Source: Mesodorylaimus sp. YZB2_4
Taxonomy: Eukaryota > Nematoda > Enoplea > Dorylaimida > Dorylaimidae
Direction: 5' to 3'
Assembly: GCA_030248295.1 (NCBI GenBank)
Contig: JASANH010000776.1
Span: forward strand, 248,001 to 312,000
Length of the DNA stretch: 64,000 nt
The stretch's first letter is position 1, and the number at the start of each line of letters is the position of its first letter. Positions 25,701 to 35,400 of this stretch are shown one piece after another. The notes beneath the pieces were generated by a model that saw only the letters and a program-made list of their open reading frames with translations, was not told the origin of the DNA and did not search any database. The translations under genes were made by a program, and so were the position numbers.

Positions 25701-26482
25701 GACATGAACTGATTCATAGGCCATCTTCCGTTCACCTATTCCAACAGTGATCTATATCGTTTTTGGATATGGATTACCTGGCGTAGTAGTTGTGGTATCA
25801 GCCGCTTGGAAGTGGCGCGACTATGGCGACTCGCAATAGTAAGTTTGGATATGTGTATGATTCGTGGATAAGACTCTAAAGTATTATTTCTTTCAGCTGT
25901 CTGTTGTCATCAATCGATGGGATCCTGTACGCATTCTTCGGGCCTGCCCTGTTCGTCGTGTTTTGCCACCTGATTATGATCCCAGTGACGTGGTCCAATT
26001 ATTATCGTAAACGGGAGGAATACTTAAACTATGTGCTTCACACAAAGGTTCTCAGGTAGGTCATCACCGCCTAATCCATATCTTACGCTGGTCGACTGGT
26101 CTGCTGTTTTAGAGGTGGTGTCAAGTTTTCCTCCATTTCAATAAGCGTAATGGCCCTAAAGTGGATCTTCGGCTATTTCGTGATGGCTGCTTTCCACGAA
26201 ACAATTTTGTGGTATATATTCGCTGTATTTAATGGAATCGAGGGGCCCGCTATCATGATCGCTGTCTTGATATTCAACGACGAAGTAAGTTAAGACCGCC
26301 TGGCGCTCTTGAACTTTTCCTCCATGCTGTCATTCAGGTCTTCGAAGCGGTTGACCATCGATTCCGTCAAATTAATGCAGTAGAAGTACGTACAGTATGC
26401 AACTCTGTCTTCACAGCTTTGCTGTATAACCCTAATAAATTTATTGCAGGACATAAGACCCAGACTCCAGTACTATTCATGA
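8229..26482 (+). CDS. Giant mucin/proteoglycan-like adhesion G protein-coupled receptor
   Basis: Exons: 8229-22441, 22494-22899, 22956-23500, 23563-23963, 24017-24082, 24288-24420, 24474-24584, (24629-24655 optional), 24686-24870, 24926-24996 or -25005, 25046-25148, 25215-25318, 25374-25479, 25543-25659, 25720-25838, 25897-26055, 26113-26284, 26338-26385 and 26450-26482, all phase-consistent. Domain order: Thr/Ser-rich mucin region, D-S-G-x-G repeat region, Cys-rich EB/EGF-like modules, HormR, GAIN with GPS (CACSHTTSYVLLM), seven helices, short tail. Class B2 hallmarks are visible: HFLYLAALSWML in TM3, GYGLPGVVVVVS in TM4, YCLLS in ECL2 and ALKWIFGYF in TM6. Family knowledge: such receptors self-cleave at the GPS and signal through a tethered agonist. 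One 8-nt insertion at about 12,551 breaks the frame of the big exon. An in-frame ATG at 8177 followed by a hydrophobic run could be an alternative start. Confidence 0.85.
10741..13745 (+). repeat. Near-identical 141-bp coding tandem array
   Basis: The unit is 141 bp (47 codons), running from AITLTTSS through TTGEVATSLTSATTAEEAS to ATEVTSETTTEE. I count about 17 copies here, most differing by only a few bases, with another at about 14,270. Variant units (RVTAETITEEAS, RVILETTTEE, GDSSTSTTAYPTAIE) recur in the same order at about 11,969-12,380 and 13,102-13,510, an offset of 1,133 bp, so several units were duplicated together. The frame break at 12,551-12,559 sits between the two blocks. Unit length is a multiple of three, as expected for a coding minisatellite. 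Confidence 0.9.
12551..12559 (+). other. 8-nt frame-breaking insertion in the repeat array
   Basis: All comparable units read ACTTCAGAAACAACC or ACTTCAAAAACAACC. Here the sequence is ACTTCA, then AACCCATA, then GAAACAACC. The insertion brings a TAG into the upstream frame and shifts the downstream frame by two, splitting the mucin frame in two. A 98-bp intron (12462-12559, donor GTGAGG, acceptor CCATAG) would restore the frame exactly, but it has no pyrimidine tract. An assembly scar inside a hard-to-assemble array is at least as likely. Confidence 0.75.
13746..17400 (+). repeat. Degenerate mucin repeats passing into non-repetitive Ser/Thr-rich linker
   Basis: Loose copies of the 141-bp unit continue to about 14,960. 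The sequence then becomes non-repetitive but stays rich in Ser, Thr, Pro and Ala. The only cysteines in the long Cys-free stretch are a small cluster at about 15,281-15,352 (EPCCS and, about 14 residues on, TSCSP), which might form an interchain or local disulfide. No other domain is recognisable. Confidence 0.75.
17400..20600 (+). repeat. D-S-G-x-G repeat domain, candidate glycosaminoglycan attachment region
   Basis: A motif D-S-G-x-G-x-G-x-R-T recurs about every 48-49 codons, alternating with IDSGGNQAGRTP. The clearest copies form 291-bp units (97 codons) at 18,634-19,700. Intact Ser-Gly-x-Gly occurs at 17764, 18076, 18793, 19078, 19660, 19975, 20125, 20374 and 20482; one copy at 19369 has lost it (S-V-A-G). 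Most have Asp immediately before the Ser. Established knowledge: acidic residues next to Ser-Gly-x-Gly form the usual xylosyltransferase site that starts chondroitin or heparan sulfate chains. The proteoglycan role is inferred from this pattern. Confidence 0.75.
20600..22290 (+). other. Non-repetitive Ser/Thr/Glu-rich stalk
   Basis: This stretch continues the long exon with Ser, Thr, Glu and Ala-rich sequence, no cysteines and no recognisable repeat unit. It joins the DSGxG domain to the Cys-rich modules that begin near 22,300. By composition it is another O-glycosylated, extended stalk. Confidence 0.7.
22300..23500 (+). other. Cys-rich EB/EGF-like modules of the receptor
   Basis: Across three exons the frame carries many cysteines in short loops, for example SCSNGESCNAGSVC, CRCPSSTYEY, SVCNGGLCTCV, CVNGYCKCV and CKCPKGQEG. 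Spacing resembles the EB modules of invertebrate extracellular proteins more than classical EGF, and about seven or eight modules fit. They place a folded, disulfide-rich spacer between the stalk and the HormR/GAIN unit. Confidence 0.8.
23563..25148 (+). other. HormR, GAIN and GPS region of the adhesion GPCR
   Basis: The exon at 23563 encodes a HormR domain: YCPADGKWPETQ, FDCPKGAKG, then FCEPEAVWNDPIDSC, with the expected Cys and Trp spacing. GAIN-like sequence follows over seven or eight small exons, ending in EGCSILSS and the GPS CACSHTTSYVLLM. In this family cleavage falls after the residue that follows His; here that gives HT/T, a permissive variant of the usual HL/T or HL/S. The donor near 25,000 is ambiguous (24996 or 25005). 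Confidence 0.8.
24629..24655 (+). other. Possible 27-bp optional microexon in GAIN
   Basis: TTTCACAG precedes and GTACAG follows a 27-nt stretch that is phase 1 at both ends. It would insert nine residues (GTSTPCINK) between the exons ending 24584 and starting 24686. The frame is kept whether it is included or skipped, so alternative splicing is possible. Sequence alone cannot decide. Confidence 0.35.
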
Positions 26483-26706
26483 ATGTGTGCCAGGCCTACC
26501 AGTGACACCGCTGATGTTACAGTATGTCAAGATAGCCTATTATGGCTGCTATACAAAGTTATACGAGTATGTCAGTTTTGTTCCTTGTTTTGAGACTCAC
26601 GTTCGATATTTATGGATGTGCCTATATGTTTTCGTCAGGGTGCCACTATGATTATCTTTTTTTTCATATAGCCTTAGCTTTGGCATTCCTATCCTTTTGC
26701 CTCGGC

Positions 26707-26712
26707 AATAAA
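26707..26712 (+). terminator. Poly(A) signal candidate of the adhesion GPCR gene
   Basis: AATAAA lies 225 bp after the stop codon at 26482, the first good match downstream on this strand. Confidence 0.5.
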
Positions 26713-26868
26713 GCCAATTTGCAATAATTTTGCCAATCTCTAACTTATAGAACGGCCTTGTATGGTGCACGGAATTCTTTTAGCCATCCTCCTGAAAAAT
26801 AGAGATAAACGAGCTGCCTCACTCCCACAGGAGACCCCAGGCTACCGTTCCACACCACTACACAGTGT

Positions 26869-27180
26869 TTTTCCACGTGTATCCATGAACACCTCCTGTA
26901 TTCCACGAGTAAGTAGAAATTCCGCGTGTGTTACCACAAGTATACGCGTTTAGCCCCTCTTTTCCACCAGTATCCACAAGATCCCTGTGTATTCCATGTG
27001 TAACTAGAATTCCTGGTGGGTTTCCAAGAGTACATATGCGCAGGGCCGGTTTTCCACGTGTATCCGCGGAATCCCTGCGTATTCCATGTGTAACTAGAAT
27101 TCCACGTGGGTTACCTTATATATACATGCACAGAGCCTGTTTTCCACGTTTTTGTTATTTCCACCAGTATTCCTCAAGTA
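26869..27180. repeat. 90-bp minisatellite, about 3.5 copies
   Basis: Units begin with TTTTCCAC at 26869, 26960, 27050 and 27140 (spacing 91, 90, 90). Each contains sub-motifs such as TTCCACGTGTAT and CCATGTGTAACTAGAATTCC; copies two and three are the most alike. Similar CGTGTATAC words recur at 27,810-27,880. It is AT/GC mixed and has no open frame. Confidence 0.75.
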
Positions 27181-28855
27181 ACAAAGTTGTGCTCCAGTAT
27201 CACAACTTGCTTTAAAAATGTGAATTCAGAAGTAGTGGTTCGAAATATACACGGTATTTGATCGATCGAAATCTAGGGGAGGTAAAAATCGGGATATCGA
27301 AAAATTTTAATATGCTGATCGCTACATCCGCCCTTTTCGAAAGTAGCCTTTGATATGCGCCTACGAAAAATTATTGAATATGTATAAAGTACACACAAGT
27401 ACCTATGGTCATAGTACAGCCATGATTTTACCAGCTTTTTTACCAGCTGCTTACCCGTAAACACGCCTGCCAGCAGGCGTAGGGTATACCAAAAATCTAC
27501 GCGACAAGAACTTACGAGCAAGGCAAGTCCTGTGGTTGAATCTGTCTTGGTGGTGTGGCGGGCAAAGGCGTCTTTCATTAACTGCTTGACAAATCTGGAA
27601 GCCAGTTAGCTTCGGGTTCAACTCTTAGCATGCGAAAACTTTACACAAATTTCTGTCTGACAAGAATAATTGATTAAATTTATTAGTATCGAAAATAAAT
27701 TGGTTCACATATGAGTCAGATTTCATGATATTTTTTTGGTCTTTTGAATTTCGAAACACATGTAATACACTTGTACGTATCTATTCCATTTAGATTACAC
27801 AATATTTACACGCGTGTATACACATGTTCGCGGGCACTTTGAGACATTTTTCTCATCTATTTCCGCGTGTATACAGAAGTGTATTTTTGTATCGACAGTC
27901 GGGTACCCTATTGTTCGCTGAGTTTCAACTGGCCGGTGGAGCTTTGTGTTTCCAGATAAAGAGCCTCGCGGAAACGCAACAGACGGTAAAGTAGATCAAA
28001 GGGCACCAAAGCCAGACATTCAACTAGATCGAGTGCTCAGCAGAAATGTGAAGCAACCTATGTTTTAATTGAACTCGCTTTTCTTTTCAAGTCTACGATT
28101 TTTTGCATCTGTTATGCTGGCACTTACGTCAAAGTCTGAAGGTCTGAAATTCGATCCTTTCCGTTCATTTATACATTTTCCTGTTGACAAATCGACTGTG
28201 ACAATAAAAATTGGCATCTGATTTATTGAGTTGGACAAAACCAGGAAATCGGTCAATGGATTAGAGATGTTTACTATGTCACGTACGTTCCGATGTGTAA
28301 ATGACAAGTTCATTTTCGAGATGTTAGTTTAGTGATCGATGTGTTCTAGCCTTGACGGTCTAAATGCATGGGCTAATATCTTTTGCTGATCTTACCGTCC
28401 GTCTTCGATTCAGTCACTCTATAAGCTTGGCCGATTTAGTTCAGTTGGAAGCCAATAAGCGGGTTCTCTTTTATCGTTTCATATCCTGCCACATTCGAAA
28501 TGGACACTATTCATGTTTTTACTAGACATCTAGCCGTTCACATCAAAAGAATGCGACCGTGGGGTGTTTGTAGGAACTAGCTAGACAGTACTAGCTGCTA
28601 AAATAAGCTGAATTTTTCATGCGAAGAGCTGAAGCCTGAAAATGCTCCGAAGTAGAATAATAGCACCAGATGGCAATTATGGATATCGATAAATGATTCA
28701 AGTGACCCTATGTATTTCTTTTATTTAGCCTCCTACGACTTCCTGAAAACGGTCAAGCATAACTGGCCAGACACACCGAGTCAGTCGGAGGATCTACAGC
28801 ATAGTAGTCTGACGAGCACTGGTCAGCAATGTTTTCAATGTGTCATCGTAATTCG

Positions 28856-29230
28856 ATGGTCAAGTTCGTCCTATTGTCCTGCATATTATTGCAATGGATC
28901 GCATTGGCCAACAGTTTCGTACCAGTTGTCAGGACGTCTGGCATACGTCCGAGTCCGAAAGCCATACAAGCACTCCCCGACTCATATGATCAGCTGCGTT
29001 TGTACCCGTATGCCGATGTTCCTGCTGGGTTTGGTGTCAAGGAAGCCAATCTGGATACGAGTGATGAGGAAGGCAATGATGAGCTTGATAAACCCGTGAA
29101 AAAGTTATCTCGAGAGCCGTTTCGACTGGGTAAGCGGAAAGGACGGGAGCCATTTCGGTTGGGAAAACGAATAGGTCGGGAACCGTTCCGGCTAGGCAAG
29201 AAGGCGCGTTGGCAACCCCGTCTGGGCTGA
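28856..29230 (+). CDS. Neuropeptide precursor, PFRL-amide / PRL-amide type
   Basis: A 124-residue prepropeptide read from ATG at 28856; upstream in-frame ATGs at 28829 and 28838 would put charged residues ahead of the signal. The N-terminus MVKFVLLSCILLQWIALANS is a typical signal peptide. An acidic spacer (NLDTSDEEGNDELD) comes before the peptides. Processing at KK/KR sites with Gly as amide donor predicts LSREPFRL-amide, KGREPFRL-amide, IGREPFRL-amide and a last peptide ARWQPRL-amide whose Gly is the final residue. The coding part is a single exon. PRL-amide ends occur in the pyrokinin/NMU group; the PFRL-amide core does not match a family I can name securely. Expected role: secreted peptide ligand for a GPCR. 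Confidence 0.85.
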   Translation: MVKFVLLSCILLQWIALANSFVPVVRTSGIRPSPKAIQALPDSYDQLRLYPYADVPAGFGVKEANLDTSDEEGNDELDKPVKKLSREPFRLGKRKGREPFRLGKRIGREPFRLGKKARWQPRLG

Positions 29231-29440
29231 AAGTCGAGGTCATAAGAGCATACAGTACGAAGTCTGGGATTTGTGGGAGCAAGGTAACGTCTTTAGCCGA
29301 AACCACAAAGGCTGACCGAGATCAGTGTGCTGTTTCTTCAGGTAAATGATTGACAGTGACAGAAGAGATTTCAGTGATAGCAAAATAGTTCGTTTTATTT
29401 TTGACTATCGGATCTCCCTATGCTTACTGTAATCGCCAGA

Positions 29441-29446
29441 AATAAA
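29441..29446 (+). terminator. Poly(A) signal candidate of the neuropeptide gene
   Basis: AATAAA lies 211 bp after the neuropeptide stop codon. Confidence 0.5.
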
Positions 29447-31389
29447 GGAGGCACTTTGTAGCCATGGATGTCAAAAGAGAGTGCTTTTAAGTGTTCAATG
29501 TGTCAGGTTCGACATGATGAGCCGAGAAGAGAATGTTTTTGCTAATAGATGCTCTGTGATAGGATGGTGAAAAGAAAACTAAGTCCGTATTCAAATGGGT
29601 AGTCACAATGCATAGGACGTATAAGCACACTTTCTTTGCGCTCTACATCCTTCCTGACATTCTACATAGAATATTCTAGAAAGAATATAGCCGGGGAGTG
29701 TTTTATCAAACACAAGATTCTAAGCAGTGTCATGCGTATGTGCTGTCTGCAGTCTAACATTCTATCTTTTCAGAATACTCCGAAAATGCTAAGGATAAAT
29801 GGCAAGTATTTTAGGAGATAAAAGTTTGAAAAACACTGCAACGCGCCGTGCGTAATGCTGCTACATTCGTCCATGTTATTCGTATTTTACGGGTATTTGG
29901 CATTTGGTACATAGGAAAGAGCTTTTTATGTTATTACGAGGGCTGTTTAGCTGTTGCATCATATTTTGCTAGCTATAGGCTTCTTTGCCCAACGCCGTGG
30001 TGTATATTTGGCGTCCTCCTGCTGCTAATTCATGTATCAGGGGCCCCGTTGCTATCAGGGGTACGTTCGAGAAGTCATAAATCGGACCCAGACGGTCGAC
30101 GTATTCGGAGGAGATCTGTGTATGAGATACTGTAGTGCCCTTTTTAATTCGGCTGCCTGCTAATGACTCTGTGTACGCCGAGACATTATTTCTCATAAAG
30201 AACCAACACCCTCCACCCCATGGATATGTGTGTTTCCCTGTGTGTGTTGCCTGCTGGTTAGAAACCACTAGGTTTTTTAATCGAGGCGTAGGGGCGCAGA
30301 ACTAATGAGTTTACCAGAGTGAGCGACTATGTAAAGGCGCTCAATGACGGAGAATAGGCACGAAATATCCCTTTGTTGTCCACATGCACCAAGCATCACG
30401 TCTTTCGCGTGGCTTACAGCAAGTACCGTAAAATAAAAGTTGCCCAAAAAGAATGTACATGGTGCGTCTCATTAACGCCCTTTTCCCAATTGTTACAATT
30501 TTTCCGCCTCTAGCAAAATCCATAGGTACTCTATTACTGTCCATCTGCTAATCACAAATCACGTGCTGATAGGCCTAGAATGACATTGGACGGCTACTAT
30601 TTGTAATTTAGCTGCCTTCACAAAGGAAGCAAGTTGAAATGGTTTTCAAATGAGGACAATGAGCTTGATTAGTGCGCACATTTTAGGACATCTGCCAAAA
30701 AATGGCATGCCGAATTTGTCAGGGCAGGTGCATTGTCCATGTACAGTATTTAGTGAGCATGAATTCAGCCTCTTAGGTAGCACAATCACCAGTTCGAAGG
30801 TTTTCTTGTGTCGTAAAACTTGATTGTATGTGAGATCTTCACTACATTTTGATTCCAGGTCACTTATGGCGGTCACAGAATTCTATGAGGCCTAGATATG
30901 AACGTACCATCACACATGATAACGGATATCGAATACATGCAGAATGGAAAACGAGTGTGCATACACAGTAAACCGCCCGTGATGCTCAATTAAAGCAGCG
31001 CAGACAAATTACGTATGAATAGAGCGCGGCACTTCGTGCCAATGCCGTTTCTGAACGTACTGGCCAGACTCATTCTGAAGAAGCTGAATTCAAAAGAGCT
31101 TTCGGTACTTGCTTCCATGTAATTTTGGCCATCTTATGGCCTTTAGAAGGCATTATGTCGCAGAATATGTCGCAGAACTCCTTTGATTATGATTTACTTG
31201 CTAGACTTCTCTCATCAATGTCACGAAGATACAAACCAAATTTTTGGAAAACACAGATTTATGACGCAGCAAGTGATACTGCATTGCGCATGATGAAAGG
31301 CAGACACAGAATAGTAGACACAGTGCAATATGACAGGCAGAAAAATTTATCATTAAATCCTCATCCCACTGGTTTGCCTCTCCTGATCT
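29447..31389. other. Intergenic stretch
   Basis: No supportable gene. It contains copies of a dispersed repeat at about 30,350-30,480 and 30,605-30,770. Confidence 0.6.
30605..30770. repeat. Dispersed repeat, copy 1
   Basis: Shared blocks GAAGCAAGTTGAA, GATTAGTGCG and TTTAGGACATCTG occur in the same order here and at 37,276-37,430. A weaker third match lies at 40,855-40,925. Just upstream, 30,380-30,420 (CACATGCACCA, CATCACGTC) matches 40,575-40,620, so a longer interspersed element is probably involved. No coding capacity seen. Confidence 0.6.
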
Positions 31390-32421
31390 CTAGTGCTCAA
31401 CACCCTGATCGACAGTCGTTTGAATGACCATATTGCTGGCTCTACCAAGGTTTTTGAAACCGGCTTGGCTTCTGCCGATCGTTGATACGCCTCGATCCAT
31501 TTGTGCCACTTGATTATTTCTGCCGCACTTGAACATTTCTTTCATCGCTTGTCGATACGGGCGAAGCAGGATCAATATCGCCAAGCATCTGACTGCAGCA
31601 GCTGTCGAATAAAACGCCGGCAAGAACAAGATCAGGGTGGAATTCTGACGATATGTGTAAGCCACCTTGGCCACGTGGTACATGGTGTGAAAAAATAACG
31701 GGATTACAGTATCAGCAATCATGAAATAAAAGAGCTCCCTATTCTGACTCATCACATTCTTGTTCAAAGATTTGTTCACTGCATGATCAAGCAACTTTCT
31801 GTAAATCTTATAGTTGCAATAGAACATGGCTCCGTTACATCCCACAACGGGTACCAGGACCATGAAGCTGTAATACACAGTCCAGCCTAAGCTATCCTTG
31901 ACAACGATACAACAGTGGGTGTTGTCAGCATCGAATCCCGTCTTCCCAGCAAGTTGGAATGGAAGGGGGATCAGAGCCGAGGCTATCCAACTCCCAATCA
32001 CCATCAACGAGATGTTCCTAGTCGTGTATATCTTATTGTACTGTTCATTATTGTGCAGTGAGATGTAACGATTCACAGCCAGAAATGGGGGAAATATAAT
32101 CATTTGCACAGCCAGTATGAAAAAGGTATAACCCAACCACCCGCACGCTCCCTCGGGCAAACGTTCCAAATACAGTAAAAAAAGATTTTGCGGCACTACA
32201 AACATAAAAGTGTGCAGTAAACTGGCGAGCACTAAGTTGGCCAACATCAAATTGACCTTATTCAACTTCAGTTTTGACGTGAATGTCAAAACTATAGTCA
32301 AGCAGCTTAGGACAAACCCAACAAAATTGATGCTCCCCACAATCGAGGTGCCGAAAACACGAGCTTGCCACTCGGCTTCGCTAGGCACATTGACGCCGAC
32401 GGTGGGAGTGACATTCGCCAT
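31390..32421 (-). CDS. Orphan rhodopsin-like GPCR, copy A (intronless)
   Basis: A 343-residue single-exon protein starting at ATG 32421-32419. Seven hydrophobic segments are visible at about residues 24-48, 57-80, 95-116, 137-158, 178-202, 231-256 and 262-287, with an N-glycosylation site at Asn3. Cys93 and Cys170/171 can form the usual TM3-ECL2 disulfide. The DRY box is NRY (117-119), TM4 has Trp145, and TM7 lacks NPxxY, reading VRCLAILILLRPYR into helix 8. The protein is secretory-pathway/plasma-membrane and would bind a ligand I cannot name; the low match to canonical motifs suggests a lineage-specific family. Copy B differs at only four residues. A TATA/Inr promoter lies upstream, and a neuropeptide gene is about 2 kb away. 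Confidence 0.9.
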   Translation of the reverse strand: MANVTPTVGVNVPSEAEWQARVFGTSIVGSINFVGFVLSCLTIVLTFTSKLKLNKVNLMLANLVLASLLHTFMFVVPQNLFLLYLERLPEGACGWLGYTFFILAVQMIIFPPFLAVNRYISLHNNEQYNKIYTTRNISLMVIGSWIASALIPLPFQLAGKTGFDADNTHCCIVVKDSLGWTVYYSFMVLVPVVGCNGAMFYCNYKIYRKLLDHAVNKSLNKNVMSQNRELFYFMIADTVIPLFFHTMYHVAKVAYTYRQNSTLILFLPAFYSTAAAVRCLAILILLRPYRQAMKEMFKCGRNNQVAQMDRGVSTIGRSQAGFKNLGRASNMVIQTTVDQGVEH

Positions 32422-32450
32422 ATTGCTGTTTCCTTCAGCAGCAGTGAAAA

Positions 32451-32486
32451 CACTGACCAGAGAGAGGCTGAAAGGCTGCTTTTATA
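32451..32486 (-). promoter_or_regulatory. TATA box and initiator of GPCR copy A
   Basis: On the minus strand TATAAAAG (32486-32479) is followed 32 bp later by TCAGTG (32456-32451), a good TATA-to-Inr spacing. The predicted start site is about 32 bp before the ATG. The same arrangement is kept in copy B. Confidence 0.7.
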
Positions 32487-32489
32487 CCC

Positions 32490-35400
32490 CTAGAGGGCGT
32501 CCATCATCATGCAACATGAGAAATTTCGAGTAAGAGGTGCTCCTGTTGACAAGGATTAAAGGGACTCCATTAGGAGGGCTTTATTTAGAAAATACAGATT
32601 GTGTAGATTGATGTGCGAATCTTGGCAACACTTTCCTGATTTTCAAAAGTAGAATACGTGTACAGTAGCTCTTCCCACTATCTTTGTTTGACCGCGATAG
32701 CACCTGATCTCCTTCTTCCGAAAGCAAGAGCTGACCTTTCTCTGTTGACGTCTTTGAAAAGTTGGTGTAAGTTTACAGTACATCGTTTACAAAAACAAAG
32801 TCATTCTCTTTCGAGCGTGTAGAGTGTGACAATACCATTATCCTTCTAAGTGCCATTATTCACACGGTGCTTGTATCTTTTCTTTAGTTAGGCACGACAC
32901 TGCACCCGTTAAGTCGGAAAAGCCTGAGTCACTGAGGCACTGACAGGCGCATTATTTGATCAGTACTCGATCACAATGATTCAATTATTAGATAGACTGC
33001 TTAGATAAAGATGGCTAATAGCGGGGCTCACACGGATAACACAATCTCAAGCAAAGGAGTCTCACATGGATAAAGCTCATTACGCATTGGATAAAGCACA
33101 TTACGCATACGCGTCACTGGCATCCAGAAAGGCCCATTCTAACCTGATTTATTTATTTTAGGTCCGATGCGACACATGCGGATCCAGCGTTTTCGCTGTT
33201 TTGGCAATATTTGTCGGTTGACAGATTTACCAAATCTATAGGTCCCGTGACGATTCCCCCCCCCCTTGCAGAAGAATACACGCTGCCAATACGAGTGTAT
33301 GTAAGACCAGACCAGTTTTTCCGCGCCAATGAAGGCATGTTTCCAATCAAAATGTAGAACTACCTCACCGTGAATCGGGGAAAAAACAGAAGACATAAAT
33401 TTAGGCAGTGGGGCTTGGGTGAATTCACCAGTATGACAGCTGCAGATTTTGGCAAAGTAGTTTTCTCATTTACGATATATTAGGCTCGTCTTCTTTGTCC
33501 TTGAACAAGGCTAGCGTGGTCCAAGGAGCAAACGTGAAGCAAGCATTTGAGGCCACTATCACAACATGGCTTTTGGAGCAAGGCAGTCGAACGATGATTG
33601 AACAAAATCGTGGAGTATTTGAGGCATATTTCATGTCGTCTAGGACAAGCTATGAAGATTTGTGGATGAGTACCTATTCCCATACGAAGGCTCAAAATTT
33701 GAATTGCCGCAGTTTCTCAAACCTGATGGTGGGGGAAACGACATGATGGGGGGAATGGTCCCAGTGGGGGAATCGACCAAGTGGGGGAAACGTCTCACAA
33801 TCGATCTATAACCGGTAGACTACTCGGCAGTATCACCAAATAATCTCGTCATTGCAAACCTGACAGCCGGCTGCAGCTTTGAGCACTCTTATCTTCAATT
33901 GTGCGGCTTGTGTGTGTGCTTATATGTGATATTTGTTGCTTGTATCTGGCATTGAACATATACTGTACAGTACCTAGATGGTTCGTGTCTCAAGGGAGGC
34001 GAACTTGTCATCGCGTTTGTAAGTGCTGTGCCTGCGCTTCCTTGCCTTCACCTTCGCCCCCCCCCATTTACATTTATTCATCCAATTTTCTCTTTATGAT
34101 TCACGTGATCAGGAATGCTGTAGCATCATGTATGGGTGTGTAGCTAATTATGGCTTCTTCGTAATACAAAGCCTAAATTTAGGCATGTATGATAAATGTA
34201 TACTTATATATATACCTTCCATCTTCCTTTCTGTGAGCCAAAGAGCGTTTTTCCTGTAATATTTATCAAGCTCGTTTTCTCGATTTAACTCATAAGTCTT
34301 CGCACCAGTTGCCCTTAATCGTCCCCCCCCCCCCGATCTTCACAATAAGAAGACATATATGCATGGTCGCTAAATCTTCCTTGCCAGCCTTTTGCGCCGG
34401 AAAATAAAGCTCACAGAGAACTCTGGAGTGCAATATCCCAGAGGAGACAAGTTTTAGTGCCATCAGGAAGTTTTAGGGGGGAAGGAAATTTGAGGGCGAC
34501 ATGAAAAAATTGATATTTGTGTAAAGAGTTCGCCTGAAACAAGGTACTACACAGAGCTTGCGTACACACTCGAGCAGTGTTTTATTTTGTGCAGCTCATG
34601 CTAATGCTTGTACTTTATAGCAAGAGCCAAGAGACCACTGCACATTGTAAAGCAGGGCCACGTTCTTAACCTTGTGAATTTTATGTCTGTCTCTCACACT
34701 GCACAAGTGTTCGACCTGCTGTTTAGGTCCTGATGCAACAGTTTGTGTATAGGCGCCTGTTCACCCTGAAAGAAGGATCATGACTAAACAACTGTGCAAT
34801 GGCAAATGTGTCCTTGGCCCCATTATTGGATGCCGAAATCCAAATGATGCCAGGAATACAGGTACATTCGAGTCGAGGAGTCAAAATCAGATAGTGCCTG
34901 GACAGTCAACTTGTGTTTTACTTTTGAGTGTTGTTGTGGTACCCGCGTATAGTACGTTTGTATATGTGTAGTATTTAGAATCTTTGTTTCAATTTACAGT
35001 GACTTTTAGACTTGTATATATTTTTTTGTGCTGCGGTCTAGTATGGACGGGTTGTCTTCGGCTGCAGAAATATACTTTACCTGCAGTATAGATGCAGATA
35101 CAGATATAGTATGTCACCAAATGCAAATATGGCTCCTTTATGGACAATGATGCAAACGCAAAACATCAGCTTCAGGTCAATCCAGTAACTGGTGCGAATC
35201 AAATGATGGGGCGGGGGAGCAAGACAAAGTTAGTACGTCAACCAACACAGATGTCAACGTACCTGTCCACTTTCTCCTGCACGGCTAATCAGAAGATCAC
35301 AGTGGTTTTTATTGGAGGGTAAGTTCAGTCAGGTAGTTTCTACTGAGTTTAAGTCAGGTAGAGCTTGTGGTATCTGGCTTTTGACTACATCTGATTGCGC

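Larger units (their letters stand above)
26483..28828. other. Intergenic stretch without a supportable gene
   Basis: Beyond the receptor's 3' end and the minisatellite at 26,869-27,180 I see only short frames without domain signatures or splice structure. Confidence 0.6.

Noticed and set aside
29848-30135. 95-codon open frame with a hydrophobic segment
   Set aside because: Opposing frames overlap it equally well and there is no promoter, signal or domain evidence.
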